This document shows, piece after piece, positions 39,596-48,461 of a stretch of DNA of 64,000 bases. Source of the DNA: a virus; IMG/VR virus record IMGVR_UViG_3300021599_002910, positions 1-64,000 of that record. One strand, 5' to 3'. The position numbers and the translations under genes are program-made. The notes under the pieces are model-generated. The model worked only from the letters and a program-made list of their open reading frames with translations. It did not search any database and had not been told where the DNA came from. Each line of letters opens with the position of its first letter. Within the stretch, counting starts at the first letter, position 1.

Positions 39596-39883
39596 ATGTC
39601 AAAAATAGTAAGATTGACCGAATCTGATTTGATAAGATTGGTTAAAAGAGTTTTAAAAGAACATGAACTTGATTCGTTGGATATGGGAACTGAAATGCCT
39701 AAAAGACACTTCATGAAAATGAAACCTGAAAACAGGGGTATTTTAGGTCACAGAGACAGTTGGTTTGATGAAGACGATAGACCTGTTGACCCTGAAGAAT
39801 TTGATTATGATGAAGAAATTGAGTTTGGACCAGATGACTTTGAAATGTATAAGAACATTACCCAAACAAAAAAAAGATTTTAA
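39596..39883 (+). CDS. Tagged acidic protein (form A)
   Basis: 95 residues from ATG 39596. The tag MSKIVRLTESDLIRLVKR is followed by VLKEH; TATTTAT is 15 bases upstream. The C-terminal half is strongly acidic (DEDDRPVDPEEFDYDEEIEF) and ends in a short basic tail. Unrecognised. Confidence 0.75.
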   Translation: MSKIVRLTESDLIRLVKRVLKEHELDSLDMGTEMPKRHFMKMKPENRGILGHRDSWFDEDDRPVDPEEFDYDEEIEFGPDDFEMYKNITQTKKRF

Positions 39884-39889
39884 CACAAA

Positions 39890-39916
39890 CCCCTCTCACA
39901 AGGAGGGGTTTTTTAT
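39890..39916 (+). terminator. Rho-independent terminator
   Basis: CCCCTC/GAGGGG stem with TCACAAG loop and T run. Confidence 0.88.
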
Positions 39917-39937
39917 TTTTATTTCTATTTATTCTAT

Positions 39938-40264
39938 ATGGTGGATAAACAATTTTTGGAAAAATACATTAACAAACCAATAACAAAGTTATTGAACTCA
40001 TCTGTCATTATGAGTATCTATCCAATGATTGACCATATTGAAGTTTATGAGATTGGGGATATCAATAGATTGATATTAAGGATTTATGTAAATGATTCAG
40101 AGATGACAAAAGATAATATGTACCAGAGGGAATTAGACCCCCATTATTTGGTTGATTATCATACGATGAAGTATCTTCCTTATTTTGATATCCCACGAAA
40201 TTACAGGGTCGGATTCGTTGTAGTGGGAACTGACGGGAATGTTATCAACAGTAGTTTAGACTAA
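39938..40264 (+). CDS. Small hypothetical protein (108 aa)
   Basis: TATTTAT is 5 bases upstream. MVDKQFLEKYINKPITKLLN begins with an amphipathic helix lacking the KEQ end. The body (IDHIEVYEIGDINRLILRIY) is alpha/beta and similar in layout to 31652 and 17145. Unrecognised. Confidence 0.65.
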   Translation: MVDKQFLEKYINKPITKLLNSSVIMSIYPMIDHIEVYEIGDINRLILRIYVNDSEMTKDNMYQRELDPHYLVDYHTMKYLPYFDIPRNYRVGFVVVGTDGNVINSSLD

Positions 40265-40275
40265 TATTTATTTTT

Positions 40276-40740
40276 ATGAATCTTTACGAGGACATAACAA
40301 GAATTAAAGAAATCATGGGTGTTGATTCAGAAGTGGAGAACTTTTCTCCATCAGAATTTGCATGTTATGTGAAGAATTCAGGAATCAGGTTTCCTGAAAT
40401 AGCAATTGCCCAAGCAATATTAGAAACAGGTCATTTCGAAAGTGAAATATTCAAAGCCAATAATAATTGTTTTGGTATGAAATACGCCAAAATTAGACCG
40501 AAGACGGCTACTGGTGAATATAGGGGTCACGCAAGATATGACAATTGGAAACAATCTGTTGAAGATTACAAGTTATGGCAGGATTTTAGAAAAATTGAAA
40601 GTATAGGTGGTGAGGAAGATTATTATAAATTATTAGATAGAGTTTATTGTCCTAAACCACAATGTAAGGCTGGCACTTATTCTGTCAAAGTAAAATCTTT
40701 GATTTCACAGGCTAAAGATTTTATGAATTCATGTAATTAA
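40276..40740 (+). CDS. Tagged glucosaminidase-like hydrolase (form C)
   Basis: 154 residues. The tag MNLYEDITRIKEIMGVDSEV has TATTTAT 4 bases upstream. The body, IAIAQAILETGHFESEIFKA, NNCFGMKYAKIRP, YDNWKQSVEDYKLW, is the FlgJ/Lyz-2-type glucosaminidase fold with the catalytic Glu in LETGHF near residue 50. It cleaves peptidoglycan glycan strands. It is a lone, small domain behind a tag. Confidence 0.85.
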   Translation: MNLYEDITRIKEIMGVDSEVENFSPSEFACYVKNSGIRFPEIAIAQAILETGHFESEIFKANNNCFGMKYAKIRPKTATGEYRGHARYDNWKQSVEDYKLWQDFRKIESIGGEEDYYKLLDRVYCPKPQCKAGTYSVKVKSLISQAKDFMNSCN

Positions 40741-40790
40741 TCAAAATTGATTTTTTTATATTATATTTATAGATATAAAATCAATTTACT

Positions 40791-41612
40791 ATGAGAAAGC
40801 TTATTCTGATTTTTGAAATGGTATTATTGATGCCATTGTTCGTATTCTCTCAAACATCATCTTGGAGAACATCTCCGCCATCACAATCAAGTACACAGTC
40901 AACTTCGAGAACTTCGACAACATCATCGAATACAACAAGTAATTGGAGAAACTCTACTCCAACTGAATTCAATAAACCAAGGTCTAACCAGCCTGTTGTG
41001 GTTCGTGACCCATGGTTTGATGGATGGGGATGGAATAGATGGAATATGTGGGGAGCACCGACATTTGGGTGGAATAGTTTTTCACCTATGTGGTATTTTA
41101 ATGATTGGGGTTATAGACAACCAGCAAGAATTTATTACTACAACGACGGAAGGCGTGACACAATTAGAGGAAAAAAACCAATCATGAGTTTTGGTCTTCA
41201 CCATACCACAAATAATCAGATGGGTGCGTTTTTTACAATAGGTAATAAAGGTTATTTCGTTTTTGATTTCAACACAACATATCGAAGAGACCGTTCAACA
41301 TATTTTCCGTATGGGACCATTAATTTAGTAGATTTCCCTCTCATCTCAGATTTAGTCAAACAAAATAGTTTTTATATCGGAGCAGGAAAGAGGATTAATA
41401 GATTTGGAGTTCATGCTATGGTTGGACTTGCAAATGAAAGAATACTCTATAGAGGAAAAGATGATGTTGGGGAAATAACTTTTCCCAAATCGAAAGACAA
41501 CTTTGTCACATTCAAATTTGGTGGTATGAAGGATTTTAAAAACTTCACTCTGAAATTAGATTATGACCCCGTGGTAAAATACGGACAGTTCGGAGCGGGT
41601 ATTAATTTTTAG
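40791..41612 (+). CDS. Secreted outer-membrane-like protein with Ser/Thr-rich region
   Basis: 273 residues. A signal peptide (MRKLILIFEMVLLMPLFVFS) is followed by a Ser/Thr-rich stretch, an aromatic Trp/Gly-rich segment (DPWFDGWGWNRWNMWG) and a predicted beta-barrel half (FYIGAGKRINRFGVHAMVGL, KLDYDPVVKYGQFGAGINF). TATTTAT lies 20 bases upstream. Probably targeted to the host envelope. Confidence 0.65.
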   Translation: MRKLILIFEMVLLMPLFVFSQTSSWRTSPPSQSSTQSTSRTSTTSSNTTSNWRNSTPTEFNKPRSNQPVVVRDPWFDGWGWNRWNMWGAPTFGWNSFSPMWYFNDWGYRQPARIYYYNDGRRDTIRGKKPIMSFGLHHTTNNQMGAFFTIGNKGYFVFDFNTTYRRDRSTYFPYGTINLVDFPLISDLVKQNSFYIGAGKRINRFGVHAMVGLANERILYRGKDDVGEITFPKSKDNFVTFKFGGMKDFKNFTLKLDYDPVVKYGQFGAGINF

Positions 41613-41629
41613 TTGAATATTTATAATTA

Positions 41630-41980
41630 ATGTCCAAAAAATTTATCATATCCGAAACCCAATACAATTTTTTAATCGAAGACTATCAAATAAGATTAAG
41701 GAGACGATTATCTAAAGATAATATCGAACCCTTCATTCGTAATGCAGAATTAGATTTTCCAACATTGTGTGATGATTTCGGAGATGAGTTCGATTATGCA
41801 GATAATGTAATTAGAATAGCGATAGATGATTTCCTGACCAAAGATGAAGATTTTGTCGATTCCTTAGGGGATGATTATGATGATGTTTATAGTTATGTTA
41901 CTGATGTTGTTAAAGATTGGTTTGGTGAATATCTATTCGAAATTTATCGTATGACCTGTCCAGAAGAGGACTACAATTAA
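41630..41980 (+). CDS. Tagged small acidic protein (form B)
   Basis: 116 residues. MSKKFIISETQYNFLIEDYQ is the tag (IE|D); TATTTAT is 5 bases upstream. The body is acidic and helical; VVKDWFGEYLFEIYRM near the end is a WF-family-like element. Unrecognised otherwise. Confidence 0.7.
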   Translation: MSKKFIISETQYNFLIEDYQIRLRRRLSKDNIEPFIRNAELDFPTLCDDFGDEFDYADNVIRIAIDDFLTKDEDFVDSLGDDYDDVYSYVTDVVKDWFGEYLFEIYRMTCPEEDYN

Positions 41981-41993
41981 TATTTATTTTTTC

Positions 41994-42311
41994 ATGGATA
42001 GAGATTTTGTCATATCAATAATTAAATTTTTAAATCGAATTGGTGCAACTGTCAATATTGAACTGGAAAGACGATATATGAACAGGCAAGGCAATCAAGT
42101 GGTTTGTATGAAAGTTGAAGTTAAATTAAAGGGTAAGACCAATTATTTACAATATCACTGTTATACTATTAAAAATGGTAAAATTACTTACGATGAGGGA
42201 AATGAGGTTGTGCCTATAAAAAATGGTATATTAGCTTATTTGGGTAATAATAAAGATGTTGATAACTATTTTGACAATTTGGCAAGAACTGAAGCAAAAA
42301 AATATTTTTAG
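41994..42311 (+). CDS. Small hypothetical protein (105 aa)
   Basis: TATTTAT is 6 bases upstream. MDRDFVISIIKFLNRIGATV starts with a helix without KEQ; strands follow (VVCMKVEVKLKGKTNYLQYH). Basic overall. Not recognised. Confidence 0.6.
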   Translation: MDRDFVISIIKFLNRIGATVNIELERRYMNRQGNQVVCMKVEVKLKGKTNYLQYHCYTIKNGKITYDEGNEVVPIKNGILAYLGNNKDVDNYFDNLARTEAKKYF

Positions 42312-42331
42312 AATAAGAAATTGTAATTGTA

Positions 42332-42362
42332 ATCCCTTCATAAATCTTGAGGGGATTTTTTA
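42332..42362 (+). terminator. Rho-independent terminator
   Basis: ATCCCTTCA/TGAGGGGAT stem with TAAATCT loop and T run. Confidence 0.85.
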
Positions 42363-42421
42363 TTTAAATGATTGTCCTTCGTCAATACAAAAATATTTAT
42401 TGGTAAGTAAATTACCAAAAT

Positions 42422-42673
42422 ATGAAAAAATTTTTCTCACAGTTGTTTAACGACAACAACTCAATCAATGAAAAAAGTGTCGTTGGATTTTTAGCTTTTG
42501 TAATGATGACAGGGTTTGCGATTGCAGACATCGTAACTGGTTCTTTAGGAAAAGACCTTGTTATCAATGAATTCATCTTCAATGCATTTTTATGGTTGGT
42601 TCTCGGTTCTTTCGGAATCGGTTCAATCGACAAATGGATTAACAAGGGCAAACCTGACGTTACTGAAGAGTAA
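42422..42673 (+). CDS. Holin-like two-helix membrane protein
   Basis: 83 residues. Two membrane helices (SVVGFLAFVMMTGFAIADIV and FIFNAFLWLVLGSFGIGSID) with short charged ends, as in small phage holins. TATTTAT is 21 bases upstream, the spacing of untagged genes. A holin role is inferred from size and topology. Confidence 0.6.
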   Translation: MKKFFSQLFNDNNSINEKSVVGFLAFVMMTGFAIADIVTGSLGKDLVINEFIFNAFLWLVLGSFGIGSIDKWINKGKPDVTEE

Positions 42674-42681
42674 ACTAACTA

Positions 42682-42709
42682 ATCCCCACTCACAAGGTGG
42701 GGATTTTTA
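42682..42709 (+). terminator. Rho-independent terminator
   Basis: ATCCCCAC/GTGGGGAT stem with TCACAAG loop and T run. Confidence 0.88.
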
Positions 42710-42742
42710 TTTATTTGAGATATTTATTATCAAAATAATAAT

Positions 42743-43099
42743 ATGTCGAAGAAAATAGTAAGATTAACAGAATCTGACATGATAAGATTAGTAAAAAAGG
42801 TAATTAAAGAACAAGATGAGTATAGATTAGATGAGCCACATTATCAGTTCGATAAAAAAAATGGGCTTGTTTTGATGGTGGGTGCAAGTTCAAAACAAGT
42901 TAGAAAAATATTAACAAACTTACCAAGCACTTTGACATACTTATCCCTGAGGGATTGTGATTTCGCTGATTTTGATGGTATTGATTTATGTTCATTTGAT
43001 GAATTAAAGAATGTGAACTTAATAGACACTGAAAACAATTTTGAGGAACAAGGTTATGAGTGTTTGAATATGTGGGATGAAAGAGGTCAATATAATTAA
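42743..43099 (+). CDS. Tagged protein (form A) with LRR-like segment
   Basis: 118 residues. The tag MSKKIVRLTESDMIRLVKK is followed by VIKEQ; TATTTAT is 15 bases upstream. LTNLPSTLTYLSLRDCDFAD and LKNVNLIDTENNF look like one or two leucine-rich-type repeat units. Function unknown. Confidence 0.7.
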   Translation: MSKKIVRLTESDMIRLVKKVIKEQDEYRLDEPHYQFDKKNGLVLMVGASSKQVRKILTNLPSTLTYLSLRDCDFADFDGIDLCSFDELKNVNLIDTENNFEEQGYECLNMWDERGQYN

Positions 43100-43122
43100 T
43101 GATTAATTAAGATAAATTAGGT

Positions 43123-43157
43123 CCCCACTCACAAGGTGGGGATTTTAGTTTTTTTTA
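43123..43157 (+). terminator. Rho-independent terminator
   Basis: TCCCCAC/GTGGGGA stem, same loop sequence TCACAAG as the terminator at 42682. Confidence 0.8.
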
Positions 43158-43174
43158 ATGGATATTTATAAATT

Positions 43175-43549
43175 ATGAAATACACTATTTCTGAATCAAG
43201 ACTCAAACAAACAATCATCAATTACTTAGATGAATTGTTTCCACTCGAGGACATCAATTGGCATCATCCGTATGAATATGATGATGAGACGGGTGAAGAA
43301 TTTGAATCTGATACTTTAATAGAATATTATCGAGGTGATTTTGATGCGGGTGATGACATATGTTTTAGATATTATTTCTGTGAGTATTTCACACAAGGAA
43401 GTAATGCACGTGACATATGTCCAACAGTTTCACTTGAAACCCAATATGAAAGGATACTAGATGGATATTTCGGAGATACTTGGAGAGCACCATTCAAGAT
43501 ATGGTTCAAAGAAAGATTCGAATTACCTGTAAAAAAAATTGATTTTTAA
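43175..43549 (+). CDS. Tagged small acidic protein, WF family (form B)
   Basis: 124 residues. The tag MKYTISESRLKQTIINYLDE has TATTTAT 5 bases upstream. The acidic middle (EYDDETGEEFESD) leads to a WF C-terminus (PFKIWFKERFELPVKKIDF). It overlaps the next gene by 1 base (TAATG). Same family as 1560 and 1915. Confidence 0.75.
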   Translation: MKYTISESRLKQTIINYLDELFPLEDINWHHPYEYDDETGEEFESDTLIEYYRGDFDAGDDICFRYYFCEYFTQGSNARDICPTVSLETQYERILDGYFGDTWRAPFKIWFKERFELPVKKIDF

Positions 43550-43881
43550 TGGATTATACAATATCAAAAGATAGATTGGTAAGACTAATTAAAACTATGA
43601 TTAATTTAGTTAGACCAAATTTTAGTGACGAAAATGCTAAGGTTGCCACCTATAGTGATGGGGATGATACATACATCAGATATTATAACAAGGACAAAAA
43701 ATCATATCACAATGGTCAACCTGAAACTTTTGCCCGTTATTATGTTTGGAAAAAAGAATTGGTATTGGACCAAGATTTATTTATAACGTTGGAGGATTAT
43801 TTCGGAAGTGAGGGAATGACATTCATTATCGATTGGTTTAATGATGAATTTAAACAAGATGCAGAAAGCGTTACTTTTTAA
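43549..43881 (+). CDS. Tagged small protein, WF family (form B)
   Basis: 110 residues. MDYTISKDRLVRLIKTMINL is a diverged tag. The C-terminus FIIDWFNDEFKQDAESVTF carries the WF motif. Translationally coupled to 43175, with which it is homologous. Confidence 0.7.
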   Translation: MDYTISKDRLVRLIKTMINLVRPNFSDENAKVATYSDGDDTYIRYYNKDKKSYHNGQPETFARYYVWKKELVLDQDLFITLEDYFGSEGMTFIIDWFNDEFKQDAESVTF

Positions 43882-43892
43882 AAAAAAACAAA

Positions 43893-44294
43893 ATGGGTTG
43901 GAATAGTGAATATAAACAGGAAGAAATAGTTGCAGACTATACAAAGCCATTGAAAAAGATATGGGATTCACTGATGCCCACGTCATATCCATATGTTCTT
44001 GAATTTGAAACTCATAAGGTAGTTGAAGTTAAACAAGTTAGGAGTATAGGACCATATTCCATGGTTGAAAATTTTATAGACTATGATTGTTCTCTGACGA
44101 TTGATAACCAACCATTAATTGATTTAGGATGGGATGGCGGAAACATAAGTGCAGAAATGACAAAGAAAGCATACGGTGAACTTTATTTCCACGAACTAAG
44201 GGCAAAAATGACCGAGTTGATGAAATATGCCGGATTGAAATTTAGTAGTTTTGATGCCGGTGGAACCTTAAATGCAAAAGCCAAAGAAATTTAG
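43893..44294 (+). CDS. Hypothetical protein (133 aa)
   Basis: Untagged N-terminus MGWNSEYKQEEIVADYTKPL; helical with a central beta part (PYVLEFETHKVVEVKQVRSI). Its TAG overlaps the GTG start of the next gene. Unrecognised. Confidence 0.6.
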   Translation: MGWNSEYKQEEIVADYTKPLKKIWDSLMPTSYPYVLEFETHKVVEVKQVRSIGPYSMVENFIDYDCSLTIDNQPLIDLGWDGGNISAEMTKKAYGELYFHELRAKMTELMKYAGLKFSSFDAGGTLNAKAKEI

Positions 44295-44584
44295 TGAATA
44301 CTTTCGATGACATATTGAAACAAAGAGAAAAAATCGCAAAAATGATTCAAACTATCACAGATGGTGAAATTATAGATTTTGATTTTATAGTTGACCATTT
44401 AACCATGGGTGGTAGACCAAGTATGGTTACAATTATGTTAGGAGTTCCAGGTAAAGTAAAAAAACAATATGATGGGGACATGGATTCACTTTTAAATAAA
44501 CATGAAGACAACATAAGACAGGTTATTTCCTCTTTCGGGTTTCCTGAATTATTCACGAGGTCTATAAGATGGATGATTTTATGA
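44294..44584 (+). CDS. Small hypothetical protein (96 aa)
   Basis: GTG start at 44294 overlapping the upstream stop. NTFDDILKQREKIAKMIQTI is an amphipathic helix followed by an alpha/beta body (VTIMLGVPGKVKKQYDGDMD). Similar size and layout to 17145, 20731 and 39938. Unrecognised. Confidence 0.6.
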   Translation: MNTFDDILKQREKIAKMIQTITDGEIIDFDFIVDHLTMGGRPSMVTIMLGVPGKVKKQYDGDMDSLLNKHEDNIRQVISSFGFPELFTRSIRWMIL

Positions 44585-44597
44585 GTATTTATTTAAT

Positions 44598-45464
44598 ATG
44601 AAGAAGTTAAGGTTATCTGAGTCAGAACTTGTATCTTTGATTCATTCAATTATGGAAGAAAACAATACCGTCGATTTCAATTATGTGGACGATTTAGATT
44701 ATTATGATGCTCTTTTCATAATGTTCAGAAATTGGGTAAACACAAATCTTCCTGACTCAGAAAAAGATGCACCAATATCATATCTATTAGAAAAATATGG
44801 AAAGAAATTTATCCAAGAACTAATTGGTGATGACCCCATGTTTTCCAATGACAATTTTGAAATAAGTAGATGGAGTATACCTCGTATTGTTCAATCAATC
44901 GTAAAAAAGGGTTTATACAAATTACCATCGAAAAGAAAATATGAAAAATTTACCGAAAGATTCAAAAGACCCATCAAGTATTTCATTGATGAATTGAATC
45001 TACCTCCATGGGCAAACATCGAATTAATAGAAAATTCTCCTTATAAAGTTAACTTCAAAGTGGTCTTAGATTTTCCTGAAATGGTTAAAAGTGAAGAGAC
45101 TCGAAGTGTTTATCCTAGCAACCTCGAGAGAGAGTTTACAAAATTTGCCGAGAGTTTTTTGGGTGTGGAATTCGGAAATCCAAACCATGGTCATTTAGAT
45201 ATTGATAGATTGGGAACAGAATACAAAAACTTGGATTCTTGGGTCAAAACCGTTCTGAATAAAGAAATTAAAACAAAAATTCGTTCACTTCCTTACGGTA
45301 AATATGTTCACTCGATGAAGTTTGAACCTAAAGAAACTATGAGTAGTTTGAAAATTGTGTTCAAATCAACAGCACCTTGGAATGCCAGTAAAAGTGATTT
45401 CAAACAACAAGTCACCAAGTTGTTGAATGATTCAGGTTATAAAAAAATTAGAGTAGAATACTAA
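44598..45464 (+). CDS. Tagged protein (form A variant), 288 aa
   Basis: The tag MKKLRLSESELVSLIHSIME ends ME|E; TATTTAT is 5 bases upstream. The body has a helical first half (FMFRN/WVNTN region) and a beta-rich C-terminal half (VNFKVVLDFPEMVKSEETRS, KYVHSMKFEPKETMSSLKIV). It may share this C-terminal layout with 45986. Function unknown. Confidence 0.7.
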   Translation: MKKLRLSESELVSLIHSIMEENNTVDFNYVDDLDYYDALFIMFRNWVNTNLPDSEKDAPISYLLEKYGKKFIQELIGDDPMFSNDNFEISRWSIPRIVQSIVKKGLYKLPSKRKYEKFTERFKRPIKYFIDELNLPPWANIELIENSPYKVNFKVVLDFPEMVKSEETRSVYPSNLEREFTKFAESFLGVEFGNPNHGHLDIDRLGTEYKNLDSWVKTVLNKEIKTKIRSLPYGKYVHSMKFEPKETMSSLKIVFKSTAPWNASKSDFKQQVTKLLNDSGYKKIRVEY

Positions 45465-45468
45465 AAAT

Positions 45469-45921
45469 ATGAAATACATAATTACTGAGGCACAATATAA
45501 AAAATTGATTTCCGAACAAGGAACAACCACAACATATGGTGACCAAATCAAATCAACAACACAATCCACAACTAGCCCAAGATATGAATATGGTCAACAA
45601 ATAAAGTTGGGTGGTTCATCTGCAACTACGGCAACTCAATCCACCACATCCTCACCGTCACAACCTAAATTAGAACCTGTTAATATTAAATTTTTTTATG
45701 ATACAGATGAAAAAAAATTCGCAGGTAATTATCCGGTAAGAAGTGCCGTTCAAACTACAAACAAACTCATTGAACTTGATTTGGGTTCTTTCAAAGTTTA
45801 TACCGATTGTAATAGAATTTTAAAAAAAGATTCTTCCTTCGATTACGAAAAAACTAAGCTATATTCTAAAGAATTGGCAATTAAGGTTGGTGAAACATTC
45901 AACTGTAAGTTTCCGAATTAA
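45469..45921 (+). CDS. Tagged protein with Thr/Ser-rich linker (form B)
   Basis: 150 residues. The tag MKYIITEAQYKKLISEQ ends SE|Q. Then a Thr/Ser/Gln-rich linker of about 50 residues (TTTTYGDQIKSTTQSTTSPR) and a compact C-terminal domain (YDTDEKKFAGNYPVRSAVQT, KVGETFNCKF) with two cysteines. It lies 4 bases after 44598. Unrecognised. Confidence 0.7.
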   Translation: MKYIITEAQYKKLISEQGTTTTYGDQIKSTTQSTTSPRYEYGQQIKLGGSSATTATQSTTSSPSQPKLEPVNIKFFYDTDEKKFAGNYPVRSAVQTTNKLIELDLGSFKVYTDCNRILKKDSSFDYEKTKLYSKELAIKVGETFNCKFPN

Positions 45922-45945
45922 TCTTAAACCCCTTTCGGTTATTTA

Positions 45946-45980
45946 ACCATAATTTATTTGTGGGGGATTATGGTATTTAT
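45946..45980 (+). promoter_or_regulatory. Inverted repeat overlapping a TATTTAT promoter
   Basis: ACCATAAT (45946-45953) and ATTATGGT (45967-45974) form an 8-bp inverted repeat whose right arm shares its last T with TATTTAT (45974-45980), 5 bases before the ATG at 45986. It may be an operator or a short transcription terminator for the unit before it. Confidence 0.55.
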
Positions 45981-45985
45981 ATTCT

Positions 45986-46981
45986 ATGAAGTATAAAATT
46001 TCAAATAGACTTTTTGAACAATTTGATAAAGTTCTCGAACCAAAAGTTATAAAATTATTTAAGTTTCTCAACGAGGAAAAGAAAAAACACAAGACACGTG
46101 CTAAACTTTTGGATGTAATCAAAAATGTTTCTCAATACATGGGTCTACCGGAAGGACATGAATTATACCTCCTCGAACTTTATCTTCTTAATTACAGAAA
46201 AGACGGCGATTATAAAAATCTTACGAAAGAAAATTTTGTTGACCCAAGAAAAATGAAAGGAAAGTGGACTTCAAACACAAAAGCCAATTCATATACCATA
46301 GCCCAACTCCCCTTCAAAGGTACGAATCTTGAGGGTTTTTGGTCTTTCGATGACAACAGAACTCCTTATTATATTGTAAAATCATATGGGTGGTATCCGA
46401 TTTATATTTACAAAAATGATAGATGGTATGAGGTTGCTGAACATTATTCGTCTTCAACAGGTAGACAAATGAGTAATTCGAATCCAGTTGCATGGAATGA
46501 AAATTTGGATGGAAAAGTTTTTTTACTTACAAAAGAAGAAATGAAAACGTTGCAAAGAGATGGGACCCATGATGATATTATTCGAAACAAAAAAAAATCA
46601 CTCAAATCTAAGGAATCAGAATTTCAGAATAAAAGAATGTCCTCAGCCAAACAATATTCGTGGGCGTGGGATGAAGAAATGCAAAATACCCCTTTTATCG
46701 CAAAATTCAAAATCAATTCAATTGATGATTCATCCGATAAGTTAAAAGTAATTGTTGACATATACGATGTATTGGATTTGGTTGGTGGAAAAGGTCAGAA
46801 GACCACAAAAAATTATCTTAAAGGGGAAATGGGAGATGTAACAATTCAAGATGTGGAGAAAGTCGTAAAAACAAAATTGAATGGTCAGTTAAGGTCTTTC
46901 ATAGGTCCAAGGTATACATATAATAAGGAGTTACCTCAATCTTCCCTTATAGAATACGAATTTAATCATTTGAAAAAATAA
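45986..46981 (+). CDS. Tagged large protein (form B variant), 331 aa
   Basis: MKYKISNRLFEQFDKVLEPK is a tag variant; TATTTAT is 5 bases upstream. The middle has beta/aromatic-rich GFWSFDDNRTPYYIVKSYGW, then a helical stretch (KSLKSKESEFQNKRMSSAKQ) and a C-terminal alpha/beta domain. Unrecognised. Confidence 0.65.
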   Translation: MKYKISNRLFEQFDKVLEPKVIKLFKFLNEEKKKHKTRAKLLDVIKNVSQYMGLPEGHELYLLELYLLNYRKDGDYKNLTKENFVDPRKMKGKWTSNTKANSYTIAQLPFKGTNLEGFWSFDDNRTPYYIVKSYGWYPIYIYKNDRWYEVAEHYSSSTGRQMSNSNPVAWNENLDGKVFLLTKEEMKTLQRDGTHDDIIRNKKKSLKSKESEFQNKRMSSAKQYSWAWDEEMQNTPFIAKFKINSIDDSSDKLKVIVDIYDVLDLVGGKGQKTTKNYLKGEMGDVTIQDVEKVVKTKLNGQLRSFIGPRYTYNKELPQSSLIEYEFNHLKK

Positions 46982-47003
46982 ATTTATTTTTTATTTTTAT
47001 TGT

Positions 47004-47348
47004 ATGATAGGACAAAATTTTGAAAAGTTTTTTTCAATTGGTCCAATTACAATAGGACCTACAATTATCTCTCTATCCACAGACGGTAATGTCTTGGGAA
47101 AAATTCAATTGCTCTCCACTCGTAAAGACATATTCCTTTCAAACAAAATGTCCACAGTTTTAATAAGAGAATTCAATAATTGTGTGAGTGAAGATTTATT
47201 CAATGCATTGCAATATCTATCAATTGATAAAGTGAAATTTGATTTTTTTATGAATCAATTGTTCATTCTCGAATGGGAAAGTAATCATGAATTTAATAAA
47301 CCAGATATTTCAATTTTGAAAAAAAGAGCCTATATTTTCCCAAAGTAA
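47004..47348 (+). CDS. Hypothetical protein (114 aa)
   Basis: FEKFFSIGPITIGPTIISLS is an N-terminal beta-rich Gly/Pro/Ile segment; the rest is helical (CVSEDLFNALQYLSIDKVKF). Untagged. The sulfotransferase-like gene follows 5 bases later. Confidence 0.55.
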   Translation: MIGQNFEKFFSIGPITIGPTIISLSTDGNVLGKIQLLSTRKDIFLSNKMSTVLIREFNNCVSEDLFNALQYLSIDKVKFDFFMNQLFILEWESNHEFNKPDISILKKRAYIFPK

Positions 47349-47353
47349 ATCAA

Positions 47354-47986
47354 TTGCTAAACGATAAAAAATATTGGATTAACATTTCTGAAGAACATGG
47401 ATATTTCTTTTGGTCTCCAGCAAAAACAGGCTCAGTCCATGCAAATGTAATTTTTTCCTGTTTGAATTTTGTATCTTATTTATCAAATTACGATAGGAAA
47501 ATAAATCACGATTATTCAGAATTTCCTGTTCATCACCACAATTTAAATCTTTTTGAAAATCATCAGAATTATAAATTGATTTGTACTGCTCGTAATCCCT
47601 TAAATCGAATTTTTTCATCTTTTCTTTACACCTATAGACAAAGAGAAAAATTGATTACAAAAAGTGAGTTTTATAAATTTTATATCACGAACATCGACGA
47701 TACAGAAAGTTTATGGTTTTCGGGAATGGATTTTACAGAGAGAAAACCTGATTACTTTATAAGGCTCGAACACTTGTTTTCCGACTACATGAAGATTTCG
47801 TTTATATCCGAAAGTAAATTTGCTAAATCAGGATTTTTAGAAGAGCTTTGTAGAAAAAAGAAAAATCCAACCAAAATTGAAAATTATAACATTGAAGATT
47901 TTTTTACAACGGATATGGTTAGTGATGTTTATCAGAGGTTTCAAAAATACTTTGATGAGTTAGATTATAAACCTATTTTGAAGTAA
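47354..47986 (+). CDS. Sulfotransferase-like protein
   Basis: 210 residues from a TTG at 47354, 5 bases after the upstream stop. YFFWSPAKTGSVHANVIFSC is the 5'-PSB loop, LICTARNPLNRIFSSFLYTY the 3'-PB region, and KPDYFIRLEHLFSDYMKISF matches the 15591 protein. A paralog of 15004 and 15591, separated from them by about 30 kb. Confidence 0.75.
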   Translation: MLNDKKYWINISEEHGYFFWSPAKTGSVHANVIFSCLNFVSYLSNYDRKINHDYSEFPVHHHNLNLFENHQNYKLICTARNPLNRIFSSFLYTYRQREKLITKSEFYKFYITNIDDTESLWFSGMDFTERKPDYFIRLEHLFSDYMKISFISESKFAKSGFLEELCRKKKNPTKIENYNIEDFFTTDMVSDVYQRFQKYFDELDYKPILK

Positions 47987-48027
47987 AACTTGTCAATCTC
48001 CAAACAATTTTTTAAATTTTATATATT

Positions 48028-48459
48028 ATGACAAAAGTAAAAATTTCAACCCAAAAAGGGGACATGGTTGCCAGATTGTATGATGACGCAACACCAATTA
48101 CCGTAAAAAACTTTATAGATTTAATCGAAAAGAAGTTTTATGATGGTCTAAATTTTCATAGAGTTATTCCAGGATTTGTTATCCAAGGAGGATGTCCGAA
48201 AGGGGATGGAACTGGTGGACCTGGATATTCAATCCACTGTGAAGTCTCGGCTCCAAATCAATTTCATGACAAAGGTGTTTTATCTATGGCACATGCAGGT
48301 AGAAACACAGGAGGTTCTCAATTCTTCATATGTCATAATAGACAAAATACCCAACATCTTGATAGAAACCACACTTGTTTCGGAAAAGTTGTTGAGGGAC
48401 TCGATATTGTCGACCAAATCCAACCAGGAGACAAAATAAATTCAATTTCAATAATCTAA
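48028..48459 (+). CDS. Cyclophilin-type peptidyl-prolyl isomerase
   Basis: 143 residues. The catalytic core is NFHRVIPGFVIQGGCPKGDG, with GGPGYSIHCE, GVLSMAHAGRNTGGSQFFIC and NHTCFGKVVEGLDIVDQI. All main active-site elements are present. Accelerates X-Pro isomerisation in the cytosol; no signal peptide or tag. In a phage it may help virion assembly. Confidence 0.93.
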   Translation: MTKVKISTQKGDMVARLYDDATPITVKNFIDLIEKKFYDGLNFHRVIPGFVIQGGCPKGDGTGGPGYSIHCEVSAPNQFHDKGVLSMAHAGRNTGGSQFFICHNRQNTQHLDRNHTCFGKVVEGLDIVDQIQPGDKINSISII

Positions 48460-48461
48460 TA